A stretch of 37,001 nucleotides of DNA, from positions 1 to 37,001 of the forward strand of contig NZ_JABMCR010000008.1 in the NCBI RefSeq assembly GCF_013179555.1, written 5' to 3'. How positions within the stretch are numbered: the first letter of the stretch is position 1; every line of letters starts with the position of its first letter. The stretch is from Bacillus haikouensis (GTDB lineage Bacteria > Bacillota > Bacilli > Bacillales > Bacillaceae_B). This document shows positions 8,543-15,701 of the stretch, piece after piece. The position numbers and the translations under genes are program-made. A model generated the notes under the pieces. That model was not told the origin of the DNA, did no database searches, and saw only the letters and a list, made by a program, of their open reading frames with translations.

Positions 8543-9034
8543 CTAGTTGATTCTCTCAATTTCAATTATTTTTGTAAAAGGAAAACCGAAATACGTGTAT
8601 TTCACTATTACAGAGTCTATCTTCTTACAATGCTCAAGTGCCAATCCATAATGACGGATCGCACTTCTGTTATCCTGCTCATCCAGCTGTATGGCCTCTA
8701 CTCGGCTGTACATCATCTCTATATCATATTCGTGGATGTCGTGAAAACTGATTCCCTCTATTTCTTTCTCCAAGGCAAACATTCCGATGAGTGCATTCGT
8801 CCGGCTGACGCCCAATTCTGTCCTAGAAGGCCGTTCACCGCCATTGACCATCACCTCAGTCAACTTCAGCTTATGAATCCCTTCATTTTGAAGTTCCACT
8901 GTCACGGTACCCGGGTCGTGCTCACTCCATCCGAACCCTTCACTCTCGAGAGGCGGATTCAATTTCAAATAAAGTACCAGGCACGCCAGCAGCACCGCAG
9001 TCCCACCGATAATCCATCTCACAATCATGTTCAC
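8543..9034 (-). CDS. Membrane-anchored protein of unknown function
   Basis: This 163-residue protein has one N-terminal membrane helix (about residues 4-24, rich in V, L, I and A) and a soluble, probably extracellular domain rich in beta-strand-like stretches. No cysteines suggest a lipoprotein, and I recognise no family. The start ATG 9034 has GAGGTG about a dozen bases upstream; an ATG two codons later is possible. It lies upstream of the acetyltransferase on the same strand with a 74-nt gap holding that gene's own -10-like box, so the two may be transcribed separately. Confidence 0.7.
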   Translation of the reverse strand: MNMIVRWIIGGTAVLLACLVLYLKLNPPLESEGFGWSEHDPGTVTVELQNEGIHKLKLTEVMVNGGERPSRTELGVSRTNALIGMFALEKEIEGISFHDIHEYDIEMMYSRVEAIQLDEQDNRSAIRHYGLALEHCKKIDSVIVKYTYFGFPFTKIIEIERIN

Positions 9035-9131
9035 TGAGTTTCACCTCACACAATTCCTCCCTATCAGCCTACGAAAAACCCCAGAGTAACGTGCCTATTT
9101 CTATACTTGAAAAAATTCCCTTTAATGAAAA

Positions 9132-9162
9132 GAAGCGTTCCCCATCAAGGGAACGCTTTAAA
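9132..9162 (-). terminator. Intrinsic terminator of the 57-residue membrane protein gene
   Basis: The inverted repeat AAGCGTTCCC / GGGAACGCTT around 9133-9159 has a short loop. On the minus strand it is followed by CTTTTC. It lies directly after the stop codon at 9168. Confidence 0.75.
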
Positions 9163-9167
9163 TCCGA

Positions 9168-9341
9168 TTATTTTTGAGACCATTTCTCCCACTCTTCTTC
9201 AAGCTCTTTCTCAATCTCTTCATCCGAAACGGTGTGGCCGTCACTAACTTCAAAATGATTGGCGAGGCGATCCAATTTCACATTAATCACCCAAAGACTG
9301 ATCACCACAAACGAAATAATAAGTATGACAATAAAGTCCAT
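9168..9341 (-). CDS. Small single-pass membrane protein, 57 residues
   Basis: It begins MDFIVILIISFVVISLW, a membrane helix, followed by an acidic, helical tail (EEIEKELEEEWEKW). AAGGAGGGG lies about 12 bases before the ATG. The good ribosome binding site, terminator and clear membrane/acidic organisation support a real gene. No function is recognised. A short anchor with a charged cytoplasmic coil could act as a regulator or scaffold of a larger membrane protein, but that is inference. Confidence 0.7.
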   Translation of the reverse strand: MDFIVILIISFVVISLWVINVKLDRLANHFEVSDGHTVSDEEIEKELEEEWEKWSQK

Positions 9342-9431
9342 AAACACTTCGAATCCCCTCCTTACCTATTTATATTAGGAAGGACCCCCAAATAGACGAG
9401 GCATTAAAAGTAAGGACCTAAGAATTAATTT

Positions 9432-9460
9432 CGGGACATGGGGACAGGTTCGTTGTCCCG
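9432..9460. repeat. GGGACA/TGTCCC hairpin with two alternative 5' arms
   Basis: CGGGACA at 9432-9438 and GGGACA at 9441-9446 can each pair with the single downstream arm TTGTCCCG (9453-9460). This gives two mutually exclusive hairpins in the 3' side of the proS region. It is not linked to a gene start. Confidence 0.5.
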
Positions 9461-9544
9461 TTTCCCGGAAGAAACTAGTCGAGGGGGCGTGTGGATGCCT
9501 TGGTTTCGATTCATGACAGTTGAACCCTGGCTCGATTGGGCGGA

Positions 9545-9812
9545 TTTGTGCCCGGCTCAATACACCCGATTAGTGCCTGCTCACTGCCCTTTATTTGTGC
9601 CAGGCACAAATCCACCTGATTGTGCCTGGCACCAACGCAAATAATATACTGTTACACCCCCTTGTTGAATTGTACCTGGTACAATTGCCTATTTCTTGTA
9701 CCTGTACACCCTAATAAAATGTACCTTATACCAATCAATCCACTGTATCCTGCACACATCAAGCAACTAATCCATCCCTGCTACCAGGTACAAACCACCA
9801 TTAACTCTACCT
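9545..9812. repeat. Degenerate array of GTRCC palindromes with about 25-nt period
   Basis: The core GTRCC (R = A or G), usually within a palindrome of the form TTGTRCCWGGYACAA, starts at 9548, 9573, 9598, 9622, 9672, 9698 and 9721. Weaker versions start at 9745, 9781 and 9808. Most steps are 23-26 nt or a double step of 50. The left part uses GTGCC/GGCAC and the right part GTACC/GGTAC, so the arms change together. The stretch from about 9342 to 9840 has no gene; the array fills most of it, between the end of proS and the upstream side of the 57-residue gene. Confidence 0.75.
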
Positions 9813-9840
9813 GCCCTATTTCGATAGCAGATTCCCTACT

Positions 9841-11271
9841 CTAATAAGCCTTAGCCCAATATACCATCTTTTCAGCAGCTTTCCCGCAGCATACACAAGT
9901 ATCCGCCACTTTCTGCTGCTCAAACGGTATGCACCGTGAAGTCGCACCCGTTTCTTCCTTGATTTTATCCTCACAGGCAGTCTCTCCGCACCACATCGAC
10001 TTTACAAAACCGCCTTTCTCCGCGATCACCTCTTTGAACTCACCGAAATCCACTGCGAGGCTTGTCATTTCCTCGCGATGTTCCCTTGCTTTCTCAAAAA
10101 GGTTCTGTTGGATCTCTTCAAGAAGCTTCGGCACCTTCGTTTCCAGTTCCCCGACCGGCACCGTCACCTTCTCCCCGGTATCACGGCGCGCCAGAATCAC
10201 CTGGCCGTTCTCGATATCACGCGGCCCGACTTCAAGTCGCAATGGAATTCCTTTCATTTCATATTCATTGAACTTCCATCCCGGCTTCTTATCGCTCGCG
10301 TCAATTCCGACACGCGACACTGCCGAAAGTTTCTCCTTCAAATCATACGCAAAATCAAGCACACCATCCTTATGCTGTGCAATCGGCACGATCATCAATT
10401 GAGTCGGAGCCATTCGTGGAGGAACGACCAAACCACGGTCATCACCATGTACCATGATCATCGCACCAATGATGCGTGTCGTTAGTCCCCAAGACGTCTG
10501 CTGCACATATTGAAGTTTTCCTTCACGATCTGTGAACTGAATGCCGAACGCTTTGGCAAATCCATTACCTAAATGATGGGACGTCCCGGATTGCAGCGCC
10601 TTCCCGTCATGCATCAGGCTCTCGATGGTATACGTATACTTCGCACCGGCAAACTTTTCTTTCTCCGTTTTCTGCCCCTTGATCACCGGGATCGCCAGCA
10701 GCTCCTCGCAAAGCTCCGCGTACACCTCAAGCATCCTCACCGTTTCCTCGTGTGCATCCTCGTCTGTCTCATGACACGTATGCCCCTCCTGCCACAAGAA
10801 CTCAAGTGTCCGTAAAAACGGACGTGTCGTTTTCTCCCAGCGCACCACATTCGCCCATTGATTATACAACTTCGGCAGGTCACGGTAGGAATGGATGATA
10901 TTTTTATAATGCTCACCGAATAGTACCTCGGAAGTCGGACGAACACATAAACGCTCGGCCAGCTCCTCTTCACCACCGTGTGTCACCCACGCCACCTCTG
11001 GCGCGAACCCTTCGATATGATCCTTCTCGAGCTGAAGGAGACTCTCCGGAATGAAAAGCGGCATATACACATTCTCATGCCCCGTTTCCTTGATTTTCGC
11101 ATCTAGTTGATTCTTGATGTTTTCCCAGATCGCATACCCATAAGGGCGGATAATCATCGACCCGCGCACACTCGAATAATCGACCAGCTCTGCCTTTTTC
11201 ACTACATCCGTATACCACTGGGCGAAATCTTCATCCATCCCTGTGACATCTTTAACAAATTTCTTCGCCAT
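9841..11271 (-). CDS. proS: Prolyl-tRNA synthetase (ProS, archaeal/eukaryote-like type)
   Basis: This class II aminoacyl-tRNA synthetase charges tRNA-Pro. It has 476 residues, the length of the short ProS type without an editing insertion. Motif 1 lies around [12 protein letters not shown], motif 2 around [21 protein letters not shown], and motif 3 near the end of the catalytic domain with [20 protein letters not shown]. The C-terminal part has a zinc-site-like set of cysteines ([11 protein letters not shown] and [10 protein letters not shown]), ending in Tyr as is usual for this type. Bacilli often also carry a long ProS elsewhere. ATG 11271 is chosen over an in-frame GTG at 11280 because AAGAGG lies eight bases before it. 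A T-box leader and a strong SigA promoter lie upstream. Confidence 0.95.
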   Translation of the reverse strand: MAKKFVKDVTGMDEDFAQWYTDVVKKAELVDYSSVRGSMIIRPYGYAIWENIKNQLDAKIKETGHENVYMPLFIPESLLQLEKDHIEGFAPEVAWVTHGGEEELAERLCVRPTSEVLFGEHYKNIIHSYRDLPKLYNQWANVVRWEKTTRPFLRTLEFLWQEGHTCHETDEDAHEETVRMLEVYAELCEELLAIPVIKGQKTEKEKFAGAKYTYTIESLMHDGKALQSGTSHHLGNGFAKAFGIQFTDREGKLQYVQQTSWGLTTRIIGAMIMVHGDDRGLVVPPRMAPTQLMIVPIAQHKDGVLDFAYDLKEKLSAVSRVGIDASDKKPGWKFNEYEMKGIPLRLEVGPRDIENGQVILARRDTGEKVTVPVGELETKVPKLLEEIQQNLFEKAREHREEMTSLAVDFGEFKEVIAEKGGFVKSMWCGETACEDKIKEETGATSRCIPFEQQKVADTCVCCGKAAEKMVYWAKAY

Positions 11272-11321
11272 ACTTAACACCTCTTATTATTAATGAAATC
11301 GAGAGTGTGTCCCCACACTTT

Positions 11322-11552
11322 TTTAAAAAAATAAAAAGCCCGCTCATCATCAGGGACCATTTCTGGCGGTACCACCCTGATTCAAAGCAAAGCTTTACAC
11401 TCACACATGATAACGGTATTGGACCGCTGAAAATTCAGACTCAGAGGCAGGTTCAAATGATTGTCGATAGAAGCCTCACACCACTCTGGCCCCCTCTCTG
11501 AAAAGACAGGTTCACTTTACTGATCCTCATCAATATTTTCAATATATTTTAA
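11322..11552 (-). promoter_or_regulatory. T-box riboswitch leader of proS (proline)
   Basis: The conserved T-box sequence, read on the minus strand as AGGGTGGTACCGCC, lies at 11365-11379. It is followed by a GC-rich arm and a long T-run (complement of 11322-11337) that form the regulated terminator. Upstream, stem I features are visible: an AGTA near 11515, CAGAGAGG near 11495-11502 and a distal GTGGTG loop. A GAA-CCT-G stretch before CTCTGAG places a CCU proline specifier at 11449-11451. Uncharged tRNA-Pro would favour readthrough into proS. A second GAACCTG at about 11506-11512 makes the exact specifier position slightly uncertain. Confidence 0.9.
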
Positions 11553-11555
11553 ATG

Positions 11556-11584
11556 ATTATATAGAGATTTCCATCTTGTGTCAA
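11556..11584 (-). promoter_or_regulatory. SigA promoter of the proS T-box transcript
   Basis: On the minus strand TTGACA (11579-11584) and TATAAT (11556-11561) are both perfect consensus boxes, separated by 17 nt. The transcript would begin just before T-box stem I. Confidence 0.9.
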
Positions 11585-11602
11585 TTTAATTTCCACAGGG
11601 AT

Positions 11603-12814
11603 TCAACCGAATGAATTTTTTCCAATCGGCTTCACCTTCGCCCTGCTCAACGAATAGAAGAAAAGCAAAACAGTGACTGCCATCATGACGGCCGAACCTG
11701 CAAGCACCACTCCCCGGATAGATACGAGCTGCGCCCCCGCACCGATCAATACGGTTGCGGCAATGACTAGAAATCCTTCAAACCAGCCATACATACTGCT
11801 CACACGCCCCATCACCCCGATCGGAATCCGCTCCTGAATGAACGTTTCAAATCCTGTCTGTGCAAAAGCAAGCGAGAAGGACAGAAGAGAAAAGCCAACG
11901 GCAGCAACGACGAAATCATCTGAGAACGCAAAGACAACATACCCTGCTGAAACCATAACCGATCCGAATGCGATCAGGCAGATATCACGAACCTTTTCTG
12001 CAATCGCTGTGTTCACAAGAGCCCCGACAAGAAATCCCGCTCCCGCCATGCTCACCAAATATCCATACGTACTGTTTGAAAGTCTCAGTACCTCTTTTGC
12101 AAAAACAGCTTCCAATGAATCAATCGCAGCAGTCATCACGATCATACAACTGAACAGCAGGTAAATCACCATCACATACGTAAATCGGCGGCTGAAATTT
12201 CTGACCACCTGCCAATCTGTCTTGATCATTTCAAATGAGAACTTCGTTGTACCAGCTAATGAATTCCCCTCTAGATCCGGCAGCAAGAGGGTAATCAGGC
12301 CCGATATAAACAGTGCAGCCCCGTTCAAATAAAGCGCCGTGGCCGGCGTACCCATAATGAACAGCAATCCGGCAATGGCTGGTCCTACGATGAAAGCACC
12401 TGACCCGATCAGGCTCCGGAGCGCATTGAACCGCTGCCTTTTCTCCCTTGGAATCAACTTCGTCATATACGTCATCGAGGCCGGATAAAAAACCGCGCTC
12501 CCCATATTGATGACGAATACAACCGCGTACATCAGAGGGATTGATGATAGGAACGGCAGTAACGCGACCAGCAGTCCCCGCCCCACATCCAGAACCACCA
12601 TCACTTTCCTCTTATTCAAGCGGTCGATCAAGCTCCCCGCCCAGGCATTCGTAAAGAGTGCAGCCAGCGGCTTCAGCACATAAAGGATCCCGACAGCCAG
12701 CGCTGAACCCGACTCATCCAGCACAATCAAATTTAGCGCAATCAAGAAAATCCATGCCCCGACATTCGATAACCCAATCCCCAACAATAACAACAACGAA
12801 TTCTTCAACCTCAT
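11603..12814 (-). CDS. MFS transporter under T-box control
   Basis: This 403-residue protein has about 12 membrane helices and major facilitator features: GSLIDRLNKRK in the loop after helix 2, and a second half starting after a cytoplasmic loop near residue 200. It most resembles the EntS/YkuC-like efflux branch of MFS_1/MFS_3 proteins, but the substrate is not evident. ATG 12814 is chosen because GGGGAGGA lies seven bases upstream; the same frame is open to 12889, but that part would run into the T-box terminator. The leader shows that expression responds to an uncharged tRNA, which points to an amino acid, a peptide or an amino-acid analogue as substrate. The neighbouring proS leader makes proline a possible link. 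Confidence 0.85.
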   Translation of the reverse strand: MRLKNSLLLLLGIGLSNVGAWIFLIALNLIVLDESGSALAVGILYVLKPLAALFTNAWAGSLIDRLNKRKVMVVLDVGRGLLVALLPFLSSIPLMYAVVFVINMGSAVFYPASMTYMTKLIPREKRQRFNALRSLIGSGAFIVGPAIAGLLFIMGTPATALYLNGAALFISGLITLLLPDLEGNSLAGTTKFSFEMIKTDWQVVRNFSRRFTYVMVIYLLFSCMIVMTAAIDSLEAVFAKEVLRLSNSTYGYLVSMAGAGFLVGALVNTAIAEKVRDICLIAFGSVMVSAGYVVFAFSDDFVVAAVGFSLLSFSLAFAQTGFETFIQERIPIGVMGRVSSMYGWFEGFLVIAATVLIGAGAQLVSIRGVVLAGSAVMMAVTVLLFFYSLSRAKVKPIGKNSFG

Positions 12815-12890
12815 CACACATTCCTCCCCGCAATCTCTTCCCCAACGCCCACCGCTATACAGCAGCGAAGGACGTGCCTTCAAAGACAAT

Positions 12891-13182
12891 AAAAAAATCC
12901 CACCCCCAAGACATTCCAGTCTTGGGGGCGAGATTCGATCGCGGTGCCACCCCAGTTCGCCAATATGTCACCATATCAACCTTTTCAGGTACTGCCTAAA
13001 CAGCTTATACCCTAGCTCTATAACAGGAGCTCCTGTCACACCATCTCCTCATAAAAGTTCCGATGTGCAGCTCAGAGTCTTGGTTCACCTGCAGCTTCCC
13101 TGCCCCTTTTCAGCTCCCGGGACTCTCTGATGAAGGACTCTGCCGGCTACTCTTCTCGTCATCGCATTTGTTAATTTCAATT
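12891..13182 (-). promoter_or_regulatory. T-box riboswitch leader of the MFS transporter
   Basis: The canonical T-box TGGGGTGGCACCGCG lies at 12940-12954 on the minus strand. It is followed by a ten-base-pair terminator (arms 12903-12912 and 12919-12928) and a T7 run. Upstream, stem I elements include GACGAGAAGAGTA near 13150 and a CAGAGTC/GACTCTG stem. In the normal specifier position (after GAA, before CTCTGAG) stands CCA at 13081-13083, a proline codon. Placement of this codon by eye is less certain than the T-box itself. Confidence 0.9.
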
Positions 13183-13211
13183 ATGTTATCACTCTAAACT
13201 GGAAAAGTAAA
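13183..13211 (-). promoter_or_regulatory. Probable SigA promoter of the MFS T-box transcript
   Basis: TTTACT (13206-13211) and TAACAT (13183-13188) lie 17 nt apart on the minus strand, each matching four of six consensus bases. The position, just before the T-box stem I, supports the call. Confidence 0.55.
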
Positions 13212-13219
13212 CCATTTTT

Positions 13220-13846
13220 TCAAATAAGAAGATACGGCTTCACTATTTCCTCATAACCCGGTCTCTTCTCAATCATATTCAGCATCATCTCCCAAAGCTC
13301 ATCCAGTGCTCTGCTGTCATTCGTCGTTTTACATCCCGAATAGTGATGCTCATAAACCTCTCGATTTATCCGGACTTTAACCGTGAATTCCCCGTAAGGC
13401 TGCATCTCGCAGCCCTCTTCTTTGTACAGATTCATTCCTTCTTCAAATTTCATGCTCTCTATCTTCATATAAATCTCTTCCCGCTCTTCTTTGGTAAACG
13501 AAACCGGCTTCACATCATCCCCGCGGGTAATCGTCCCATCAAAGGTACTGATCGCCGGTCCATACGATGGGGTGAACTCGATATCAAAATTCGAACTGTT
13601 CGCAAAGAACCCGCTCAGCCACTCACTCCCGATGAATCCAAGTTTCTCCCCCTTCATCACTGCAAAGACAAACACGATCAGCAGCACAATCAAAAAACTG
13701 ATGACCGGCGCATACCAGCGTCTGCGGTAAGGAGGTTGACGCTTCACCTTTTCCCGGACTTTCCCCTTCAGTTCAGCACTGAATTCCAATCCTTTCAGCC
13801 CCTCATCTGTCATCTCCTTAATCTTCCGCTCCAGCTCCCTATCCAT
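13220..13846 (-). CDS. Membrane anti-sigma factor, partner of the ECF sigma factor
   Basis: This 208-residue protein has an N-terminal cytoplasmic part of about 45 residues, one membrane helix (about 46-66) and an extracellular domain of about 140 residues with two Cys residues that could form a disulfide. No zinc-binding HCC motif of ZAS-type anti-sigmas is visible. Its start overlaps the last codons of the sigma gene by eight bases, so the two are translationally coupled; this arrangement is the main evidence for an anti-sigma role. The signal is unknown. No family name is offered. Confidence 0.65.
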   Translation of the reverse strand: MDRELERKIKEMTDEGLKGLEFSAELKGKVREKVKRQPPYRRRWYAPVISFLIVLLIVFVFAVMKGEKLGFIGSEWLSGFFANSSNFDIEFTPSYGPAISTFDGTITRGDDVKPVSFTKEEREEIYMKIESMKFEEGMNLYKEEGCEMQPYGEFTVKVRINREVYEHHYSGCKTTNDSRALDELWEMMLNMIEKRPGYEEIVKPYLLI

Positions 13847-14387
13847 CGTACCCCCTCCCTTCTCCGTACAATCTGTACAATCGATCTCTCCCCATTTTCA
13901 GCCTCGTCTTGACCGTATTCGGTTTCAATTCCAGCACCTCAGCCATTTCATTCACCTTTAACTCCTGATAATAATGTAAAAATATGACCTCCCGATACTT
14001 GACAGGCAGCTTGAGCAGTTTTGAATGCAACTCTTTCCGCTTCTCTGCATCGATTGCTTTTATTTCCGGATTCCCCCGTTCATGAAGAATCTCACTTAAT
14101 TTATTTGTAAAAAGGATCTTCCGCGTATCCCATCGTTTTAGATGATCCTTGCAATGATTGATCGTGATCCGCATCAGCCACGTTTTCATACTGGATTCAC
14201 CCCTGAACGAATCCACATTCCCATAAAATTTCACAAACGCTTCCTGCGCAATATCCTCCGCCAAGCCATGATCCTTCACATACGAATACGCCATGTACAA
14301 AACCGCCTGCCCATACTCTTCCATCACTCGTTCGAGCAGTTCATCCTTATTCAAATTTCTGTCCTCCAGCAGCTTCGCACTCAACAT
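13839..14387 (-). CDS. ECF-type RNA polymerase sigma factor
   Basis: This 182-residue protein has the two domains of group 4 sigma factors. Region 2 (about 22-90) contains DIAQEAFVKFYGNVDSFRGESSMKTWL in two adjoining motifs, for -10 recognition. Region 4 (about 120-175) contains LPVKYREVIFLHYYQELKVNE and a helix-turn-helix for -35 binding. It resembles the SigV/SigW/SigM group in Bacillus, which respond to envelope stress. ATG 14387 has GAGGTG seven bases upstream. A matching ECF promoter lies directly in front. Confidence 0.92.
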   Translation of the reverse strand: MLSAKLLEDRNLNKDELLERVMEEYGQAVLYMAYSYVKDHGLAEDIAQEAFVKFYGNVDSFRGESSMKTWLMRITINHCKDHLKRWDTRKILFTNKLSEILHERGNPEIKAIDAEKRKELHSKLLKLPVKYREVIFLHYYQELKVNEMAEVLELKPNTVKTRLKMGRDRLYRLYGEGRGYDG

Positions 14388-14414
14388 ATTCCCACCTCAG
14401 TTCTCTACACCTTT

Positions 14415-14440
14415 GACGACACGCAGTAAAAATTGGTTTG
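14415..14440 (-). promoter_or_regulatory. Putative autoregulatory ECF promoter
   Basis: On the minus strand CAAAC (14436-14440) is followed after 17 nt by CGTC (14415-14418). Bacillus ECF sigma factors typically use a -35 with AAC and a -10 with CGTC at 16-17 nt spacing. It lies 28 nt before the sigma start codon, as expected for self-activation. Confidence 0.6.
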
Positions 14441-14540
14441 GAAAATTTTTTAAAGAAGGCTTTAATAAGGGGTTGGGTCGCTCCGGTGGAGTGACGAAGA
14501 ATACGTTTCCATTTTATGGTATAATAAGTATATATCAGAT

Positions 14541-14640
14541 TTTTTCAGCATAAAATGAAAAAATTGCGCATATATTTTATTTTGTCAGCATATACTAATA
14601 TCTTTGCGCATAAAACAAAAAAAGTCAGCATAATGACAAG
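14541..14640. repeat. Five-unit degenerate tandem repeat with exact 20-nt period
   Basis: The motif CAGCATA or GCGCATA occurs at 14546, 14566, 14586, 14606 and 14626, every 20 nt, alternating TCAGCATA and TGCGCATA. Sequence between the motifs is AT-rich and poorly conserved. The gene-free stretch 14441-14750 also holds an eight-pair hairpin (14477-14495). No coding sequence is credible here. Confidence 0.8.
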
Positions 14641-14706
14641 CACAACCAACTTACCGAACCATTGACCGGCAGAGTATGTATGTAATCCCACTGTTTACGC
14701 ATTAAA

Positions 14707-14742
14707 AAAAAGAGCTGCCTACAACATCTAAGCGCTCTTCTT
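14707..14742 (-). terminator. Terminator of the 57-residue basic protein gene
   Basis: AAGAGC and GCTCTT arms enclose a longer imperfect loop, followed on the minus strand by eight T residues. Confidence 0.65.
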
Positions 14743-14750
14743 CAACCTTA

Positions 14751-14924
14751 TTAACTTCCCATTTTGCGTCTTGTATTACTCGGCTTCTTGGTTTGCTGGC
14801 TTTGCATGCGCTGATTTGCCGCCAAGCCATTATTCGCTTGCTTACCGCCTGCCTGCGCTTCTTTCTTCTTAGCCAGCTGCTGCTTCATCGCTTCCTGCAA
14901 GCTGATCTTCTTCTTTTCCGTCAT
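14751..14924 (-). CDS. Small basic protein, 57 residues
   Basis: It begins MTEKKKISLQEAMKQQLAKK and continues with a Gln/Asn/Lys-rich, glycine-containing tail ending in RRKMGS. The composition (rich in K, Q and A, with no membrane segment) suggests a small cytoplasmic or spore-associated nucleic-acid-binding protein, but no named family is recognised. The ATG at 14924 is preceded by GGGGG at seven bases. A TATAAT -10 box (14961-14966 on the complement) lies upstream and a terminator downstream, so the gene stands alone. Confidence 0.75.
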   Translation of the reverse strand: MTEKKKISLQEAMKQQLAKKKEAQAGGKQANNGLAANQRMQSQQTKKPSNTRRKMGS

Positions 14925-15079
14925 CACATAACCCCCTTTTGAGGTAAAACTCTACTTTTCATTATAATACAACTTTTAGGAGAAAACAGCTGTATTTGGA
15001 TGCTTCAGTAGAAAAATACACAGAGAACCGCACAATCTTAAGATCTTGGCTGTGTAAATTTATGGGGTTTTACACTATT

Positions 15080-15200
15080 CAAGCCATATTCACCATTATC
15101 AAGCCACTTTTTGAAAAATCAAGCCACTATCACATTATTCAAGCCACTTTTCAATTATTCAAGCCACTTCCCCCCATAATCGAGCAACTTGTCGAAAAAT
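15080..15200. repeat. Tandem CAAGCCA array with exact 20-nt period
   Basis: CAAGCCA begins at 15080, 15100, 15120, 15140 and 15160. A degenerate copy (CGAGCAA) follows at 15181 and a trace at 15201. Spacing is 20 nt (one step of 21). Four of the five share CAAGCCACT, and the inter-motif parts vary. It occupies most of the gene-free stretch 14970-15240, upstream of the 57-residue protein gene. Confidence 0.9.
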
Positions 15201-15240
15201 CGCTGATCTGCTGTATTGAACATCCCTCACTGGCTCACTA

Positions 15241-15272
15241 AAAAAGACCAATCCCCGAAGAGATTGGTCCTT
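15241..15272 (-). terminator. Terminator of the 34-residue protein gene
   Basis: A nine-base-pair stem, GGACCAATC / GATTGGTCC-like, is followed on the minus strand by TTTTT. It directly follows the stop codon at 15282. Confidence 0.8.
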
Positions 15273-15281
15273 ATCGAAATC

Positions 15282-15386
15282 CTAGTGATACCCATTCTGC
15301 CCATTCGCAGATCCTGATGTCTTCTGCTTAGGCTTGTGGTTTTTATTTTGCTTGGTTCCGCCATCTTTTTTCGTTTTCTTTGTCAT
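15282..15386 (-). CDS. Very small basic protein, 34 residues
   Basis: It starts MTKKTKKDGGTKQNKNHKPK and is dominated by Lys, Asn, Gly and Gln. AGGAG lies nine bases before the ATG and a clean terminator follows, which together support translation of such a short frame. The composition is like that of other tiny Bacillus proteins expressed in spores or stationary phase, but no family name is offered. From here to 15607 no further gene is credible; a 62-codon plus-strand frame at 15423 has no ribosome binding site. Confidence 0.6.
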   Translation of the reverse strand: MTKKTKKDGGTKQNKNHKPKQKTSGSANGQNGYH

Positions 15387-15607
15387 GCTGAATCACTCCT
15401 GATTTTTTTATAGGAAAACAAGTTGAACGAGGTATATGTCATTTGCGAATGTTGCCATTCCATCTGCCCACTCCATTACTCCGGGATACTCAAAAGAACG
15501 AGCACCCGCCGCCGTCCTGACTCTAATGACCTGAATCCGGCGATAGCCGGCTCATATCAACAAAACAATTGGTTTAAGAACCATTCTTATTTTGCACCAA
15601 AAAAGAA

Positions 15608-15639
15608 ATGAGCTTCCCGGTAATTACCGGAAAACTCAT
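15608..15639 (-). terminator. Probable terminator of cstA
   Basis: The perfect palindrome CCGGTAATTACCGG, with ATGAG/CTCAT outer arms, forms a long hairpin. On the minus strand it is followed by TTTCTTTTTT after a few bases. It lies 62 nt past the cstA stop codon. Confidence 0.6.
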
Positions 15640-15701
15640 CAATGTCAACAGAGAAATGTCTTACTGTGAATGAGGGAATTCTTCCCATCACCCATGAAGT
15701 T

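Noticed and set aside
8438-9037. Plus-strand open frame of 199 codons
   Set aside because: It runs antisense across the start of the acetyltransferase gene and the membrane protein gene; no ribosome binding site or recognisable motifs.
14541-15200. Possible CRISPR arrays
   Set aside because: The repeated units are only 7-9 conserved bases in 20-nt steps, with no 25-40-nt repeat, no unique spacers and no cas genes in the window.
14996-15241. Plus-strand frame of 81 codons across the CAAGCCA array
   Set aside because: It only reflects the 20-nt repeats read in frame; the protein has no plausible features.
15423-15611. Plus-strand frame of 62 codons
   Set aside because: No ribosome binding site and no recognisable sequence.
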